From NCBI RefSeq assembly GCF_013364275.1, contig NZ_CP054932.1:2604001-2668000 (forward strand): a DNA stretch of 64,000 nucleotides, in the 5' to 3' direction. The stretch is from Actinomadura sp. NAK00032. GTDB lineage: Bacteria; Actinomycetota; Actinomycetes; Streptosporangiales; Streptosporangiaceae. Position 1 is the stretch's first letter; every line of letters begins with the position of its first letter. Under the pieces are notes generated by a model. It made no database searches. It worked only from the letters and a program-made list of their open reading frames with translations, and had not been told where the DNA came from. Shown here one piece after another: positions 33,521-45,245 of the stretch. The position numbers and the translations under genes were made by a program.

Positions 33521-34247
33521 GAGCGGAACACCTCGCCGCCGTCCACATTGACGATCTGCCCGGTGATCCAGGCGGCGTCGTCGGACAGCAGGAACAGGCA
33601 GGCGCCGACGAGGTCCTCGGGGGAGCCCATGCGCTTGAGCGCCATCTTGTCCTGGACGATCTTCTGCGACATGTTGCCGGGCACGACCGTCCGGTTGGCC
33701 TCGGTGTCGATCGGCCCGGGGGCGATCGCGTTGACGCGGATGTTCATGCTGCCCAGCTCGTGCGCGAGCTGCTGCGTCAGCCCGTTGACGCCGACCTTCG
33801 CCAGCCCGTAGAAGCCGGAGTACTGCCACGCCGCCGTGGACGACTGGTTGACGATCGAGCCGCCGCCGCGCTCCTGCATGTGGGGATAGCAGGCGCGCGC
33901 GCACAGCAGCGCACCGTCCATGTTCACGGACATGAACTTCTTGTAGTAGTCCCAGTCGACCGTGAAGAGGAAGTCCAGCTTCATCGTCCCGAAGATGGCG
34001 GCGTTGTTGACGAGGTGGTCGATCCCGCCGAACCGCTCCTTCGCGGCCGCCGCCATGGCCTCCACCGACGCGGGGTCGGACACGTCCGTCCGGACGAACA
34101 GGCCCTTGACGTCGTCGGCCACGCCCTGCCCGCGCTCGTCCACGTCGGCGACGACGACGTGCGCGCCCTCCGCCGCCAGTGCCCGCGCGTACGCCTCGCC
34201 GATGCCCTGCGCGGCCCCTGTGACCACCGCGACCTTTCCCTCGAACC

Positions 34248-34251
<4 letters not shown>
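33517..34251 (-). CDS. Short-chain dehydrogenase/reductase
   Basis: A 244-residue classical SDR. The cofactor motif is VVTGAAQGIGEAYA, the structural NNAAI follows, and the catalytic Ser-Tyr-Lys are seen in SSTAAWQYSGFYGLAKVGVN. DVDER after the second strand favours NAD(H). The GTG start overlaps the aldehyde dehydrogenase stop and its own stop overlaps the next start. By order it corresponds to Rv0769. Cytoplasmic alcohol/ketone oxidoreductase of unknown substrate. Confidence 0.92.
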
Positions 34252-35699
<1,448 letters not shown>

Positions 35700-35708
<9 letters not shown>

Positions 35709-35745
35709 TTGTCCAGACTACAGTTCAGCCCCGCCCGGAGCGCAA
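35700..35745 (-). promoter_or_regulatory. aldA promoter with TetR-type operator, leaderless
   Basis: On the minus strand TTGCGC (35745-35740) and TGTAGT (35722-35717) are 17 bases apart, and GTG 35708 lies where transcription should begin. The palindrome TCTGGACACTTGTCCAGA (35700-35717) overlaps -10 and start codon. The same arrangement occurs at the TetR gene (40521-40566). Confidence 0.7.
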
Positions 35746-35887
35746 GGGCCCGGCCCCGGCCGGGTGGCCGGCGGGCCGCGCGGCCGGACGAGATCCGACC
35801 GCCGGAAAATACGTTGCGGCCGTCCCGCCGCCGATGGCACTGTGGACGTCGTCGGCCCGCACACGACGGTTGAGAGGAGGACCGGCC

Positions 35888-35962
35888 ATGGCTCTGGAGC
35901 AGTATCGACTTCGACTGCCCTCGGCGTCGCACGCCCGCCCCGGCCGGTATCCCGCCTTCTAG
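35888..35962 (+). CDS. 24-codon ORF with strong ribosome binding site
   Basis: A short open frame whose product begins MALEQYRLRL and ends PGRYPAF. GAGAGGAGG lies seven bases before the ATG, one of the best ribosome binding sites in the window. The first codons are unusual for this genome (TAT, CGA, CTT, CGA), and both Tyr codons are TAT. It ends 43 bases before the first of three unusual tRNA genes on the same strand, so it may be a leader peptide of that transcript or a small functional peptide. No family is recognised; known RiPP precursors (PqqA, MftA) do not match. It could be spurious. Confidence 0.4.
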   Translation: MALEQYRLRLPSASHARPGRYPAF

Positions 35963-36005
35963 GAACCCCGGCCGAGCCGCCGCGAGTGACGCCCACCTCG
36001 ACCAC

Positions 36006-36079
36006 GCGGCTCTACCCCAACCGGCAGAGGGACCACTTTCAGGAAGTGGACGTTCCGGGTTCGACTCCCGGGAGCCGCA
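36006..36079 (+). tRNA. Unusual class I tRNA with Leu anticodon CAG
   Basis: A 74-base cloverleaf: acceptor GCGGCTC/GAGCCGC, T8, A14, G18G19, A21, anticodon stem CCACT/AGTGG, loop TTCAGGA (anticodon CAG, G37), variable loop of five, T arm CCGGG-TTCGACT-CCCGG, discriminator A. A Leu tRNA should have a long variable arm, and this one does not. The D stem CCCC/GAGGG needs a bulged A between the first and second 3' base pairs, the same bulge as in the next gene. No CCA encoded. It folds too well to be decay, but its charging identity is uncertain. Confidence 0.65.
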
Positions 36080-36080
36080 C

Positions 36081-36153
36081 GCCTCCGTAGTCCAACGGTA
36101 GAGACAGCGGCATGAGGTGCCGTGTGCTGGGGGTTCGAATCCCTCCGGAGGTA
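36081..36153 (+). tRNA. Unusual class I tRNA with Leu anticodon GAG
   Basis: One base after the previous tRNA. Acceptor GCCTCCG/CGGAGGT (with G-T at the end), D loop AACGGTA, anticodon stem GCGGC/GCCGT, loop ATGAGGT (anticodon GAG, G37), variable loop GTGCT, T arm GGGGG-TTCGAAT-CCCTC. As in its neighbour, the D stem GTCC/GAGAC has a bulged A, and the variable loop is short although the anticodon is Leu. The acceptor resembles tRNA-Glu more than tRNA-Leu. No CCA encoded. Confidence 0.65.
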
Positions 36154-36165
36154 CGAGAACGTCCA

Positions 36166-36249
36166 GGGGCGGCGCCGACGCTCGGAGAGTCGGGCCTGGC
36201 TGTAACCCAGGTGCCTCGCGCTGAGTGGGTTCGAATCCCACCCGCCCCA
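36166..36249 (+). tRNA. Atypical class II tRNA with Tyr anticodon GTA
   Basis: An 84-base cloverleaf: acceptor GGGGCGG/CCGCCCC, anticodon stem CCTGG/CCAGG with loop CTGTAAC (GTA), a 13-base variable region, T arm GTGGG-TTCGAAT-CCCAC, discriminator A. Position 8 is C instead of T and the expected A14 is C, which instead extends the D stem to CCGAC/GTCGG. It could be the organism's tRNA-Tyr or a non-standard member of this trio; the deviations favour the second. Confidence 0.65.
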
Positions 36250-36269
36250 CCGAGATCCCACCCGCCCCA
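36235..36269 (+). repeat. Repeated tRNA 3' end
   Basis: The 15 bases ATCCCACCCGCCCCA that end the third tRNA recur at 36255-36269, 5 bases later. Such duplication of a tRNA 3' end is typical of integration sites or of slippage. Confidence 0.7.
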
Positions 36270-36296
36270 GAGATCCCGCCCGTGCGCCCGCCGCGT

Positions 36297-37127
36297 TCAC
36301 AGGCTCAGCCCGCCGCCGCAGACGAGGGTCTGGCCGCTGACGTAGTCGGACTCGGGCATGCAGAGCAGGTGGACCGCGCCGGCGGCCTCCTCGGGCGTGC
36401 CGGTGCGGCCGAGCGGGATCATCCGCTCCGCCGCCGCCAGCAGCTCCGGGTTGACGCCGACCCTGATGTCGCGGCCCCCGACGTCGATGGTGCCGCCCCG
36501 GCCGGCGGCCGCCTCGGTCAGCCGGGTGCGGATGAAGCCGAACGCCACGGTGTTGACCGTGACGTTGTACCGGCCCCATTCCTTGGCGAGCGTCTTGGTC
36601 ATCCCGGTGACGCCCGCCTTCGCCGCCGCGTAGTTGACCTGCCCGGCGTTGCCGCCGAGACCGGCGACCGACGAGATGTTGACGACCTTGCGGCAGGCGA
36701 CCGGCCCCCCGGCCTCCCGCTCCCGGCGCACCGCCGCGGCGATGACCGGCTGGGCCGCGCGCAGGATGCGGAAGGGCGCGGTCAGGTGCACGTCGAGGAT
36801 CGCGGCCCACTGCTCGTCGGTCATCTTCTGGACGACCGAGTCCCACGTGTAGCCGGCGTTGTTGACGATGATGTCGATTCCGCCGAAGGCGTCGACGGCC
36901 GCGGCCGTGAACCGCCCGGCGAAGGCGGCGTCGGTGACGCTGCCGGGGCAGGCGACCGCGGCGCCCCCGCGCGCCTCCACCTCCTTGGCCGTCTCCGCGG
37001 CCGGCCCGTCGTCGAGGTCGTTGACCACGACGCGGGCCCCGTCGGCGGCCAGTTTGAGCGCGATCTCGCGGCCGATCCCGCGTCCGGCTCCGGTCACCAG
37101 CGCGGTGCGTCCGTCCAGCTTTCCCAT
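36297..37127 (-). CDS. Short-chain dehydrogenase/reductase
   Basis: A 276-residue SDR. ALVTGAGRGIGREIALKLAA is the cofactor motif, IIVNNAGYTWDS the structural motif, and SSVAGLGGNAGQVNYAAAKA contains the Ser-Tyr-Lys set. Residues after the second strand (VVNDLDD) suggest NAD(H). It resembles actinobacterial steroid/fatty acid type 3-oxoacyl reductases of the FabG group. It is on the minus strand, converging towards the tRNA trio. ATG 37127 has AAGGAGAACC upstream. It lies inside the segment that separates the two halves of the cyp51 locus. Confidence 0.9.
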   Translation of the reverse strand: MGKLDGRTALVTGAGRGIGREIALKLAADGARVVVNDLDDGPAAETAKEVEARGGAAVACPGSVTDAAFAGRFTAAAVDAFGGIDIIVNNAGYTWDSVVQKMTDEQWAAILDVHLTAPFRILRAAQPVIAAAVRREREAGGPVACRKVVNISSVAGLGGNAGQVNYAAAKAGVTGMTKTLAKEWGRYNVTVNTVAFGFIRTRLTEAAAGRGGTIDVGGRDIRVGVNPELLAAAERMIPLGRTGTPEEAAGAVHLLCMPESDYVSGQTLVCGGGLSL

Positions 37128-37158
37128 GGTTCTCCTTCGTGTGCTGTGGCAGTGAGCG

Positions 37159-37391
37159 TCAGTCGCGCGGTCGGGAGCGGCGGAGGGCGAAGCCGAGGGC
37201 CGCGAGGGTCGCCGCCGCGCACAGCCAGGCGAAGACGTCGCCGACGACGCGGTACGGGGTGGAGGTGCCGCGCGTGGGGACGTCCACGATCCAGGGGGCG
37301 TTGTCGCCGGGCGTGGTGTCCTGCTGCGCTCCGCCGTCACCGCGAACTCGGTGGGGCCGCTCCAGACCCCGATCTGCTGCGTGCTGAACAT
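37159..37391 (-). pseudogene. Frameshifted small membrane protein gene
   Basis: From ATG 37391 the frame reads FSTQQIGVWSGPTEFAVTAE; codon bias then passes to another frame reading QQDTTPGDNAPWIVDVPTRG, a membrane-like stretch VFAWLCAAATLAALGFAL, and ends RRSRPRD at 37159. Third positions in this second part are almost all G/C, so it was recently coding. One missing base near GAGCGCAGCAG would restore about 77 residues. The end faintly recalls C-termini of nitrilase-domain membrane acyltransferases, but I cannot name it. No ribosome binding site is clear, so it may be only a fragment. Confidence 0.5.
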
Positions 37392-37542
37392 ACCGGCGAA
37401 GCTACGGATCCCCGTCCGCCCGGCCGAGCACCGTGCCTCGCACGTTCCATGACCCTCGCGCGCACGCCGCACGCCGCCCGCCGCCCCGTGCGGACCTGGG
37501 TTGATGCCGGTCGGCCGCGGCTGCGGCGGTTAGGATGCGTCC

Positions 37543-38559
37543 GTGAGCAGGTCGGCACTACCGGGGGACGTGGCCCGGCGGCTGGTGGCGATCGGGGAGC
37601 GGCAGGGCCTGGACGGGGCGTCGCTGCTGCGGCGCGCGGGGCTGCCCGCGAACGCCGCGGACCCGTACGGCGGCGCCGTGACGGTCTCCCAGGTGTCGGA
37701 GCTGACGCAGGAGCTGTGGCTGCTGACCGGGGACGAGCTGTTCGGGCTGGGGCCGCCCGTGCGCCTCGGCGCGTTCCAGCTCATGATGCGCTCGGTGATC
37801 CACGTCCCGGACCTGCGGGCCGCGCTGCGGCGGCTGGCCGAGGCCGGCGAGGTGCTCGGAACGCCCCGGCTGCGCGTGACCGTCGGCGACGCCCTCGTGG
37901 AGGTGGAGATCGACGTCAGCGCGCTGGACGACCCCGACCATCTGGGCGGCGAACTCCTCGCCACGCTGATCCACCGGGTCCTCGGCTGGCTCGCCGGGCG
38001 GCGGATCGTCCTGCGCGAGCTGCGCCTGCCGTGGCCGTCGCCCGCCAGCGCCGCCGACTACGAGGTCGTGTTCGGCCGGCACCCGGAGTTCGACGCCGCC
38101 GGGCTGGTGCTGGCCTTCGACCGGGCGCTGCTGACGGCGCCGCTGGTGCGGGACGAGCGGCAGCTCGCCGACTACCTGGCCGACCAGCCGAACGTCTGGT
38201 TCGTGACCCGCGACTACGGGTCCTCCACCGCCGACCAGGTGCGCAGCATCCTGGAGCGCGGGCTGAGCGGGGACTGGCCGGTGCCCGACGAGATCGCCGC
38301 GCGGCTCAGCGTCAGCACCCAGCACCTGCGCAGGCTGCTGCGGGCCGAGCAGACCTCGATCGGCCAGCTCAAGGAGGACCTGCTGCGCGAGGTCGCCGTC
38401 GCCAGCCTCACCCGCGGCGAGGAGTCGGTCGAAGAGCTGGCGAGGCGGCTCGGGTTCTCCGAGGCGAGCGCGTTCCGGCGCGCGTTCCGCCGGTGGACCG
38501 GGCGGCCGCCGGGCGCCTACCGGCCCGGGGACGGCCGCCCGCGCGCGGGCGGCCGGTGA
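37543..38559 (+). CDS. AraC-family regulator (arabinose_bd type)
   Basis: A 338-residue AraC/XylS-type regulator with the N-terminal PF12625-like domain (LLRRAGLPANAADPYGGAVT then LLTGDELFGLGPPVRLGAFQ) and a C-terminal double helix-turn-helix (EIAARLSVSTQHLRRLLRAE and LARRLGFSEASAFRRAFRRW). Regulators of this subfamily control fatty acid and steroid-like substrate genes, for example OruR/MmsR types. It converges on the acyl-CoA ligase gene with ten bases between stops. GTG start. Confidence 0.9.
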   Translation: MSRSALPGDVARRLVAIGERQGLDGASLLRRAGLPANAADPYGGAVTVSQVSELTQELWLLTGDELFGLGPPVRLGAFQLMMRSVIHVPDLRAALRRLAEAGEVLGTPRLRVTVGDALVEVEIDVSALDDPDHLGGELLATLIHRVLGWLAGRRIVLRELRLPWPSPASAADYEVVFGRHPEFDAAGLVLAFDRALLTAPLVRDERQLADYLADQPNVWFVTRDYGSSTADQVRSILERGLSGDWPVPDEIAARLSVSTQHLRRLLRAEQTSIGQLKEDLLREVAVASLTRGEESVEELARRLGFSEASAFRRAFRRWTGRPPGAYRPGDGRPRAGGR

Positions 38560-38569
38560 GCCGGCCCCG

Positions 38570-40351
38570 TCAGCGGGCCCGGTCCGGCCGCCGCCCGCGC
38601 TCGTAGAGCGCCTCGATCTCCGCCGCGTACCGCTCGGCGATCTCCCGCCGCCGCAGCTTGCCGGTCGGGGTCAGCTCCGCGCCGCCCGGCGCCCACGGGC
38701 CGGGCAGGACCGCGAAGTCCTTGATCTGCTCGACCCGTGACAGCGTCGCGTTCGCCCGCGCGACGCCCGCCCCGACGGCCGCGCGCACCTCGGTGTCGCC
38801 GGCGAGGCCGTGCGCGGCGGCCGGGTCGAGGACGATCAGCGCCACCACGTACGGGCGGCGATCGCCCACCACGACGACGGACGCGGCCTGCGGGCAGCAG
38901 GCGAGCACGGCGTTCTCGATGTTCGCCGGCGACATGTTCTTGCCCGCGGAGTTGACGATCAGGTCCTTCTTGCGGTCGACGATCGTGACGTACCCGTCGG
39001 CGTCGACCGTGCCCACGTCGCCGGTGCGCAGCCAGCCGTCCGCGCCGATCGCCTCGGCCGTCCGCTCCGGGTCGCCGCGGTAGCCGCGCATGAGCGCCGG
39101 CCCGCGCAGCAGCAGCTCCCCGTCGGCCGCCACCCGCACCTCGACGTCCCGCATCGGGCGGCCGACCGTCCCCGGCCGGATCGCGCCCGGCCGGTTGATC
39201 GTCCCGGCGGCGGACGACTCCGACATCGCCCACCCCTCGCACAGCTCGATGCCGAGCGACTGGAAGAACCGGACGGTCTCGGCGGCGATCGGGGCGGAGC
39301 CGGTGATGACGGCGGCCGCCTCGTCCAGGCCGATCCGGGCCCGGATCGGCCGCAGCACCAGCCGGTCCGCGACGGCCCGCCGGGCCGCCAGGCGGGCCGG
39401 CAGCGGGCGGCCGGCGGCCTGCCGCTCCGCGGCCAGGCGGGCGACGCCCATGGCCCATTCGGCGGCGTGCCGGCGCACGCCGGTCCGCGCGCCGATCGCC
39501 TGGGTGACCGCGGCCTGGGTCTTGTACCAGAAGGCCGGGACGCCGAGGAAGACGGTCGGCCGGACGGCGGGCAGCGCCTGCGCCACGGCCTTCAGGTCGG
39601 CCACGGTGGTGATCGAGGAGCCGGCGGCCATCGCGAGGTAGTGGCTGAAGTACCGGTTGGCCACGTGGGCGTCCGGAAGGTAGGAGACCATGCGCCCGGC
39701 GCGCGCGCCCGCGCCCACGTGGGGGAGCGCGAGGCCGTCGCGCAGGCAGGCGAGGATCGCGCGGTGCTCCACCTCGACGCCCTTGGGCGGCCCCGTCGTC
39801 CCGGAGGTGTAGATCAGGGTGGCGAGGTCGGCGGGGTCCACCGCCCGCCAGGCGGCGTCGAAGTCGAATGCCGCCGGCCGCCGCGCCTCCAGTTCGGCCA
39901 GCGGCAGGGTGCCCTCGGGCGCGCCGTCGACGCAGACGATGTGCTCCAGCGCCCCGCCCACCGCCTCGCTCGCCGCGCGGACCGCCGGCACCCACTGCCG
40001 CTCGGTCACCACCACCCGGTTGCCCGCGTTGGCGAACAGGTGCGCGATCTGCGCCGGCGGGCTGGTGTTGTAGACCGAGAAGGGCGTCGCGCCGAGATGC
40101 AGCGCCGCCGTGTCCGCGAGATGGAACTCCGGCCGGTTGGTGAGCATGAGCGCCACGGTGTCCCCGCGGCGGACGCCGAGCGAGGCGAGGCCGCCGGCGA
40201 TCCGGCGCACGCGCTCGGCGTACTCGCGCCAGGTGAGCTCCACGCTGCCGTCCGAGGCGCGCAGGGCGACCTCGCCGGGCCGCGCGGCGGCCGTGCGCTG
40301 GAAGAGGTCGGCGAGGCTCCGCGCCGACAGTGGTTCGTCTCTGGCGTCCAT
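38570..40351 (-). CDS. Long-chain acyl-CoA ligase (AMP-binding)
   Basis: A 593-residue AMP-forming ligase of the FadD15/long-chain type. The P-loop LIYTSGTTGPPKGVEVEHRA, the A5-type EGWAMSESSAAGTINRP, the A8-type GWLRTGDVGTVDADGYVTIV with DRKKDLI and the final catalytic lysine TPTGKLRRREIAERY are intact. It activates a carboxylic acid with ATP and CoA, probably a lipid or sterol-derived acid given its neighbours. ATG 40351 has GAGGAGCC upstream. It is divergent from the TetR gene, with 206 bases between the starts. Confidence 0.92.
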   Translation of the reverse strand: MDARDEPLSARSLADLFQRTAAARPGEVALRASDGSVELTWREYAERVRRIAGGLASLGVRRGDTVALMLTNRPEFHLADTAALHLGATPFSVYNTSPPAQIAHLFANAGNRVVVTERQWVPAVRAASEAVGGALEHIVCVDGAPEGTLPLAELEARRPAAFDFDAAWRAVDPADLATLIYTSGTTGPPKGVEVEHRAILACLRDGLALPHVGAGARAGRMVSYLPDAHVANRYFSHYLAMAAGSSITTVADLKAVAQALPAVRPTVFLGVPAFWYKTQAAVTQAIGARTGVRRHAAEWAMGVARLAAERQAAGRPLPARLAARRAVADRLVLRPIRARIGLDEAAAVITGSAPIAAETVRFFQSLGIELCEGWAMSESSAAGTINRPGAIRPGTVGRPMRDVEVRVAADGELLLRGPALMRGYRGDPERTAEAIGADGWLRTGDVGTVDADGYVTIVDRKKDLIVNSAGKNMSPANIENAVLACCPQAASVVVVGDRRPYVVALIVLDPAAAHGLAGDTEVRAAVGAGVARANATLSRVEQIKDFAVLPGPWAPGGAELTPTGKLRRREIAERYAAEIEALYERGRRPDRAR

Positions 40352-40520
40352 GGGCGACCTGGCTCCTCGTCCCCGGGCGGTCCCGGCCCCTGCCGGGGCC
40401 CGGCTTGCGCCGCCCGGACGTCCGCCATCGTCGGTCGGGTGCCCCGGGCTCGGACAGGACCGCCGCGCGCCCATTGCGGGACCCCCGCGCTCAGGCGGCG
40501 GGCCGGGCGGTGTGCCGCCG

Positions 40521-40566
40521 TTGCGCATCCGGCGTCGCTGAACTAATGTCTGGACACGTGTCCGGA
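40521..40566 (+). promoter_or_regulatory. TetR/cyp51 operon promoter with operator, leaderless
   Basis: TTGCGC (40521-40526) and TAATGT (40544-40549) are 17 bases apart; GTG 40558 lies at the expected transcription start. The palindrome TCTGGACACGTGTCCGGA (40549-40566) overlaps -10 and start codon, and CTGAACT precedes it as at aldA. It matches the operator at 35700-35717 in 16 of 18 positions. Confidence 0.72.
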
Positions 40567-41151
40567 AACCAGGAGCTGACGACCGAGCCCACCCGCCGCC
40601 GCCTCACCGAGCGGCAGGCCGACACGGTGCGGCGGCTGACCGACGCCGCCGTGGTGGAGGTCGGCGAGACCGGCTACGAGGGGCTGACCGTCCGCAACGT
40701 GGCCAGGCGCGCCGGGGTCGCCCCCGCGACCGCCTACACCTACTTCGCCTCCAAGAACCATCTCATCACCGAGGTGTTCTGGCGGCGGCTCAGCGCGCTG
40801 CCGCCGGTGGAGGCCGACGGCGCGCTGCTCGAACGCGTGGTGGAGGTGCTGCGCGACATCGCCCTGCTGGTGTCGGACGAGCCGGAGCTGGCGGCCGCGT
40901 GCACCACCGCGCTGCTCGGCACCGACCCCGACGTCCGGGAACTGCGGGTGCGGATCGGCGTCGCGATCCGCGAGCGGCTGCGGGCCGCGCTCCGCGACCA
41001 CGACGATCCCAAGATCCTCGGTGCGCTGGAGCTGGCCTACACCGGCGCGCTCGTGCACGCGGGCATGGGCTACACGTCCTACGCCCGCATGGCCGACCGG
41101 CTCGCCGAGATGGCAGAGCTCATCCTGCCCGAACCCCCCCGAGTGAGGTGA
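40558..41151 (+). CDS. TetR-family repressor of the cyp51/aldA units
   Basis: A 197-residue TetR regulator. The helix-turn-helix is GLTVRNVARRAGVAPATAYT followed by YFASKNHLITEVFW; the C-terminal ligand domain is helical. GTG 40558 is chosen because it falls on the predicted transcription start and on the operator; ATG 40546 is in frame but would need a start inside the -10 box. It heads the P450 operon, overlapping the next gene by four bases. By order it equals Rv0767c. It probably represses itself, the cyp51 operon and the aldA operon through identical palindromes; the ligand may be a sterol-like or acyl metabolite. Confidence 0.88.
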   Translation: MSGNQELTTEPTRRRLTERQADTVRRLTDAAVVEVGETGYEGLTVRNVARRAGVAPATAYTYFASKNHLITEVFWRRLSALPPVEADGALLERVVEVLRDIALLVSDEPELAAACTTALLGTDPDVRELRVRIGVAIRERLRAALRDHDDPKILGALELAYTGALVHAGMGYTSYARMADRLAEMAELILPEPPRVR

Positions 41152-42352
41152 CGGCCGTGGACCCTGCTGCGCAGGTCTCCTACAGCCCGTTCGACTACGC
41201 CGTCCACGAAGACCCCTATCCCGTCTACGCGCGCCTGCGCGAGGAGGCGCCCCTCTACCGCAACGACGAGATCGGCTTCTGGGCGCTGTCCCGGCACGCC
41301 GACGTCGCGGCGGCCTTCCGCGACCACGGCACGTTCTCCAGCTCCCACGGCGTCTCGGTGGAACCGAGCGCCTGGGGCCCGCACGCGCACCGCACGATGT
41401 CGTTCCTGGCGCTCGACCCGCCCAGCCACACGCGGATGCGCGCACTGGTGTCCAAGGGCTTCACGCCGCGGCGCGTCAAGGAGATGCAGGACGGCATCCG
41501 GGCGCTGACCCTCCGCCATCTGGAACCCGCCCTGGAGAAGGGCGAGTTCGACTTCGTCTCCGACTTCGCCGGGCTGCTGCCCATGGACGTCATCTCCGAG
41601 ATGATGGGCGTCCCCGAGGCCGACCGGGTCGAGGTCCGCCGCCTCGCCGACACGGTCGTGCACCGCGAGGAGGGCCTCAACGACGTCCCGCCCGCCGGGA
41701 TGGACGCCGCGCTCACCCTCGTCGGCTACTACCAGGACATGGTCGCCGAACGGCGCCGCAGGCCCGCCGGCGACCTGACCTCGGCGCTGCTGGAGGCCGA
41801 GACCGACGGCGACCGGCTGGACGACACCGAGGTCATCGCGTTCCTGTTCCTGATGGTCGTCGCCGGCAACGAGACCACGACCAAGCTGCTCGCCAACGCC
41901 CTGTACTGGGGGTCGCGCAACCCCGGCCAGGCGGCCAAGCCCCTGGCCGACCCGGCGCGCGTCGACGACTGGGTGGAGGAGACGCTCCGCTACGACACCT
42001 CCAGCCAGATGCTGGCCCGCAAGGTCGTGAAGGACGTCGAACTGCACGGCCGGCGGGTCACCGCGGGCGAGCGCGTGCTGCTGCTCGTCGGGTCCGCCAA
42101 CCGCGACCCGCGTGTGTTCGCCGACGCCGACGCCTACGACCTCGACCGCGACACCTCCCAGCTCGTCAGCTTCGGCGGCGGCCGGCACTTCTGCCTCGGC
42201 GCGAACCTGGCCCGGCTGGAGGCGCGGATCGCGCTGACGGAGTTCGTCCGGCGCGTCCGGTCCTACGAGGTCGACCACGCGAACGCCGAGCGGGTCCACT
42301 CGGTGAACGTGCGCGGCTTCGCGTCCCTGCCCGTGCGCGTGGAGGTGCGCTG

Positions 42353-42353
<1 letters not shown>
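41148..42353 (+). CDS. Cytochrome P450, CYP123-like
   Basis: A 401-residue cytochrome P450. The oxygen-binding helix is VVAGNETTTKLLANALYWGS, the ExxR motif EETLRYDTSSQMLAR and the heme loop FGGGRHFCLGANLARLEAR (Cys about 348). The N-terminal FDYAVHEDPYPVYARLREEA and the whole layout strongly resemble CYP123 (Rv0766c), which also lies two genes from cyp51. Substrate unknown. GTG 41148 overlaps the TetR stop; GTG 41157 with GAGG upstream is an alternative. Electrons probably come from the ferredoxin encoded three genes downstream. Confidence 0.9.
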
Positions 42354-44659
<2,306 letters not shown>

Positions 44660-44660
<1 letters not shown>

Positions 44661-45211
44661 TGCCCTCGTTCCCCCGTGAAGAGCTCGACGCGATGGTCGA
44701 GCACTGGCTGGCCGAGAACCGCCGCTGCGAGGAGGCCGGCGACTGGCGCCCGCTGGCCGACCTCTACACCGAGGACGCCACCTACGGCTGGAACATCGGC
44801 CCCGACCAGGACTTCATGGCCGTCGGCCGGGACGAGATCCGCGACCTCGCGCTCGGCTCGGAGATGGGCGGCCTCGACGGCTGGACGTACCCGTACCAGA
44901 GCATCCTCGTCGACGAGGTGAAGGGCGAGGTCGTCGGGTTCTGGAAGCAGGTCGCCGACGCGGTCCGCCCCGACGGGACGCCCTACGAGGTGCTCGGCAT
45001 CGGCGGGTCCTGGTTCCGCTACGCCGGGGACCGGCGGTGGTCGTGGCAGCGCGACTGGTTCGACCTCGGCAACGTCACCTCGGTGTTCGTCGAGATGATG
45101 AAGGCGGGGGTGCTGTCGGACGGGATGAAGCGGCGCCTCGACCGGGCCGCGGCCGGCGAGCCGATCCCCGGCTACTACCGGCGCGGCGAGAGCCCCGTCC
45201 CGATCTGGTGA
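44660..45211 (+). CDS. SnoaL/NTF2-like protein of the cyp51 operon
   Basis: A 183-residue protein with a SnoaL/NTF2-like fold: AGDWRPLADLYTEDATYGWN, then DGWTYPYQSILVDEVKGEVV and WSWQRDWFDLGNVTSVFVEM. It corresponds by order and size to Rv0762c, whose function is unknown; the fold often binds polyketide- or steroid-like ligands. The ATG shares bases with the ferredoxin stop (TGATG). It is the last gene of the TetR-cyp51 operon; a DUF3515 gene converges on it 34 bases away. Confidence 0.88.
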
Positions 45212-45245
45212 CGGCGCGCCCGGCCGGGTGACCGGGGCCGGCGGG

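Noticed and set aside
35888..35962. Idea that the 24-codon ORF is a mycofactocin- or PQQ-type RiPP precursor
   Set aside because: The characteristic core residues are absent and no radical SAM or other modifying enzyme is adjacent.
36006..36249. Idea that the unusual tRNAs serve a cyclodipeptide synthase coupled to the nearby P450s
   Set aside because: No cyclodipeptide synthase-like gene is present in the window, and the P450s belong to the CYP51/CYP123 set.
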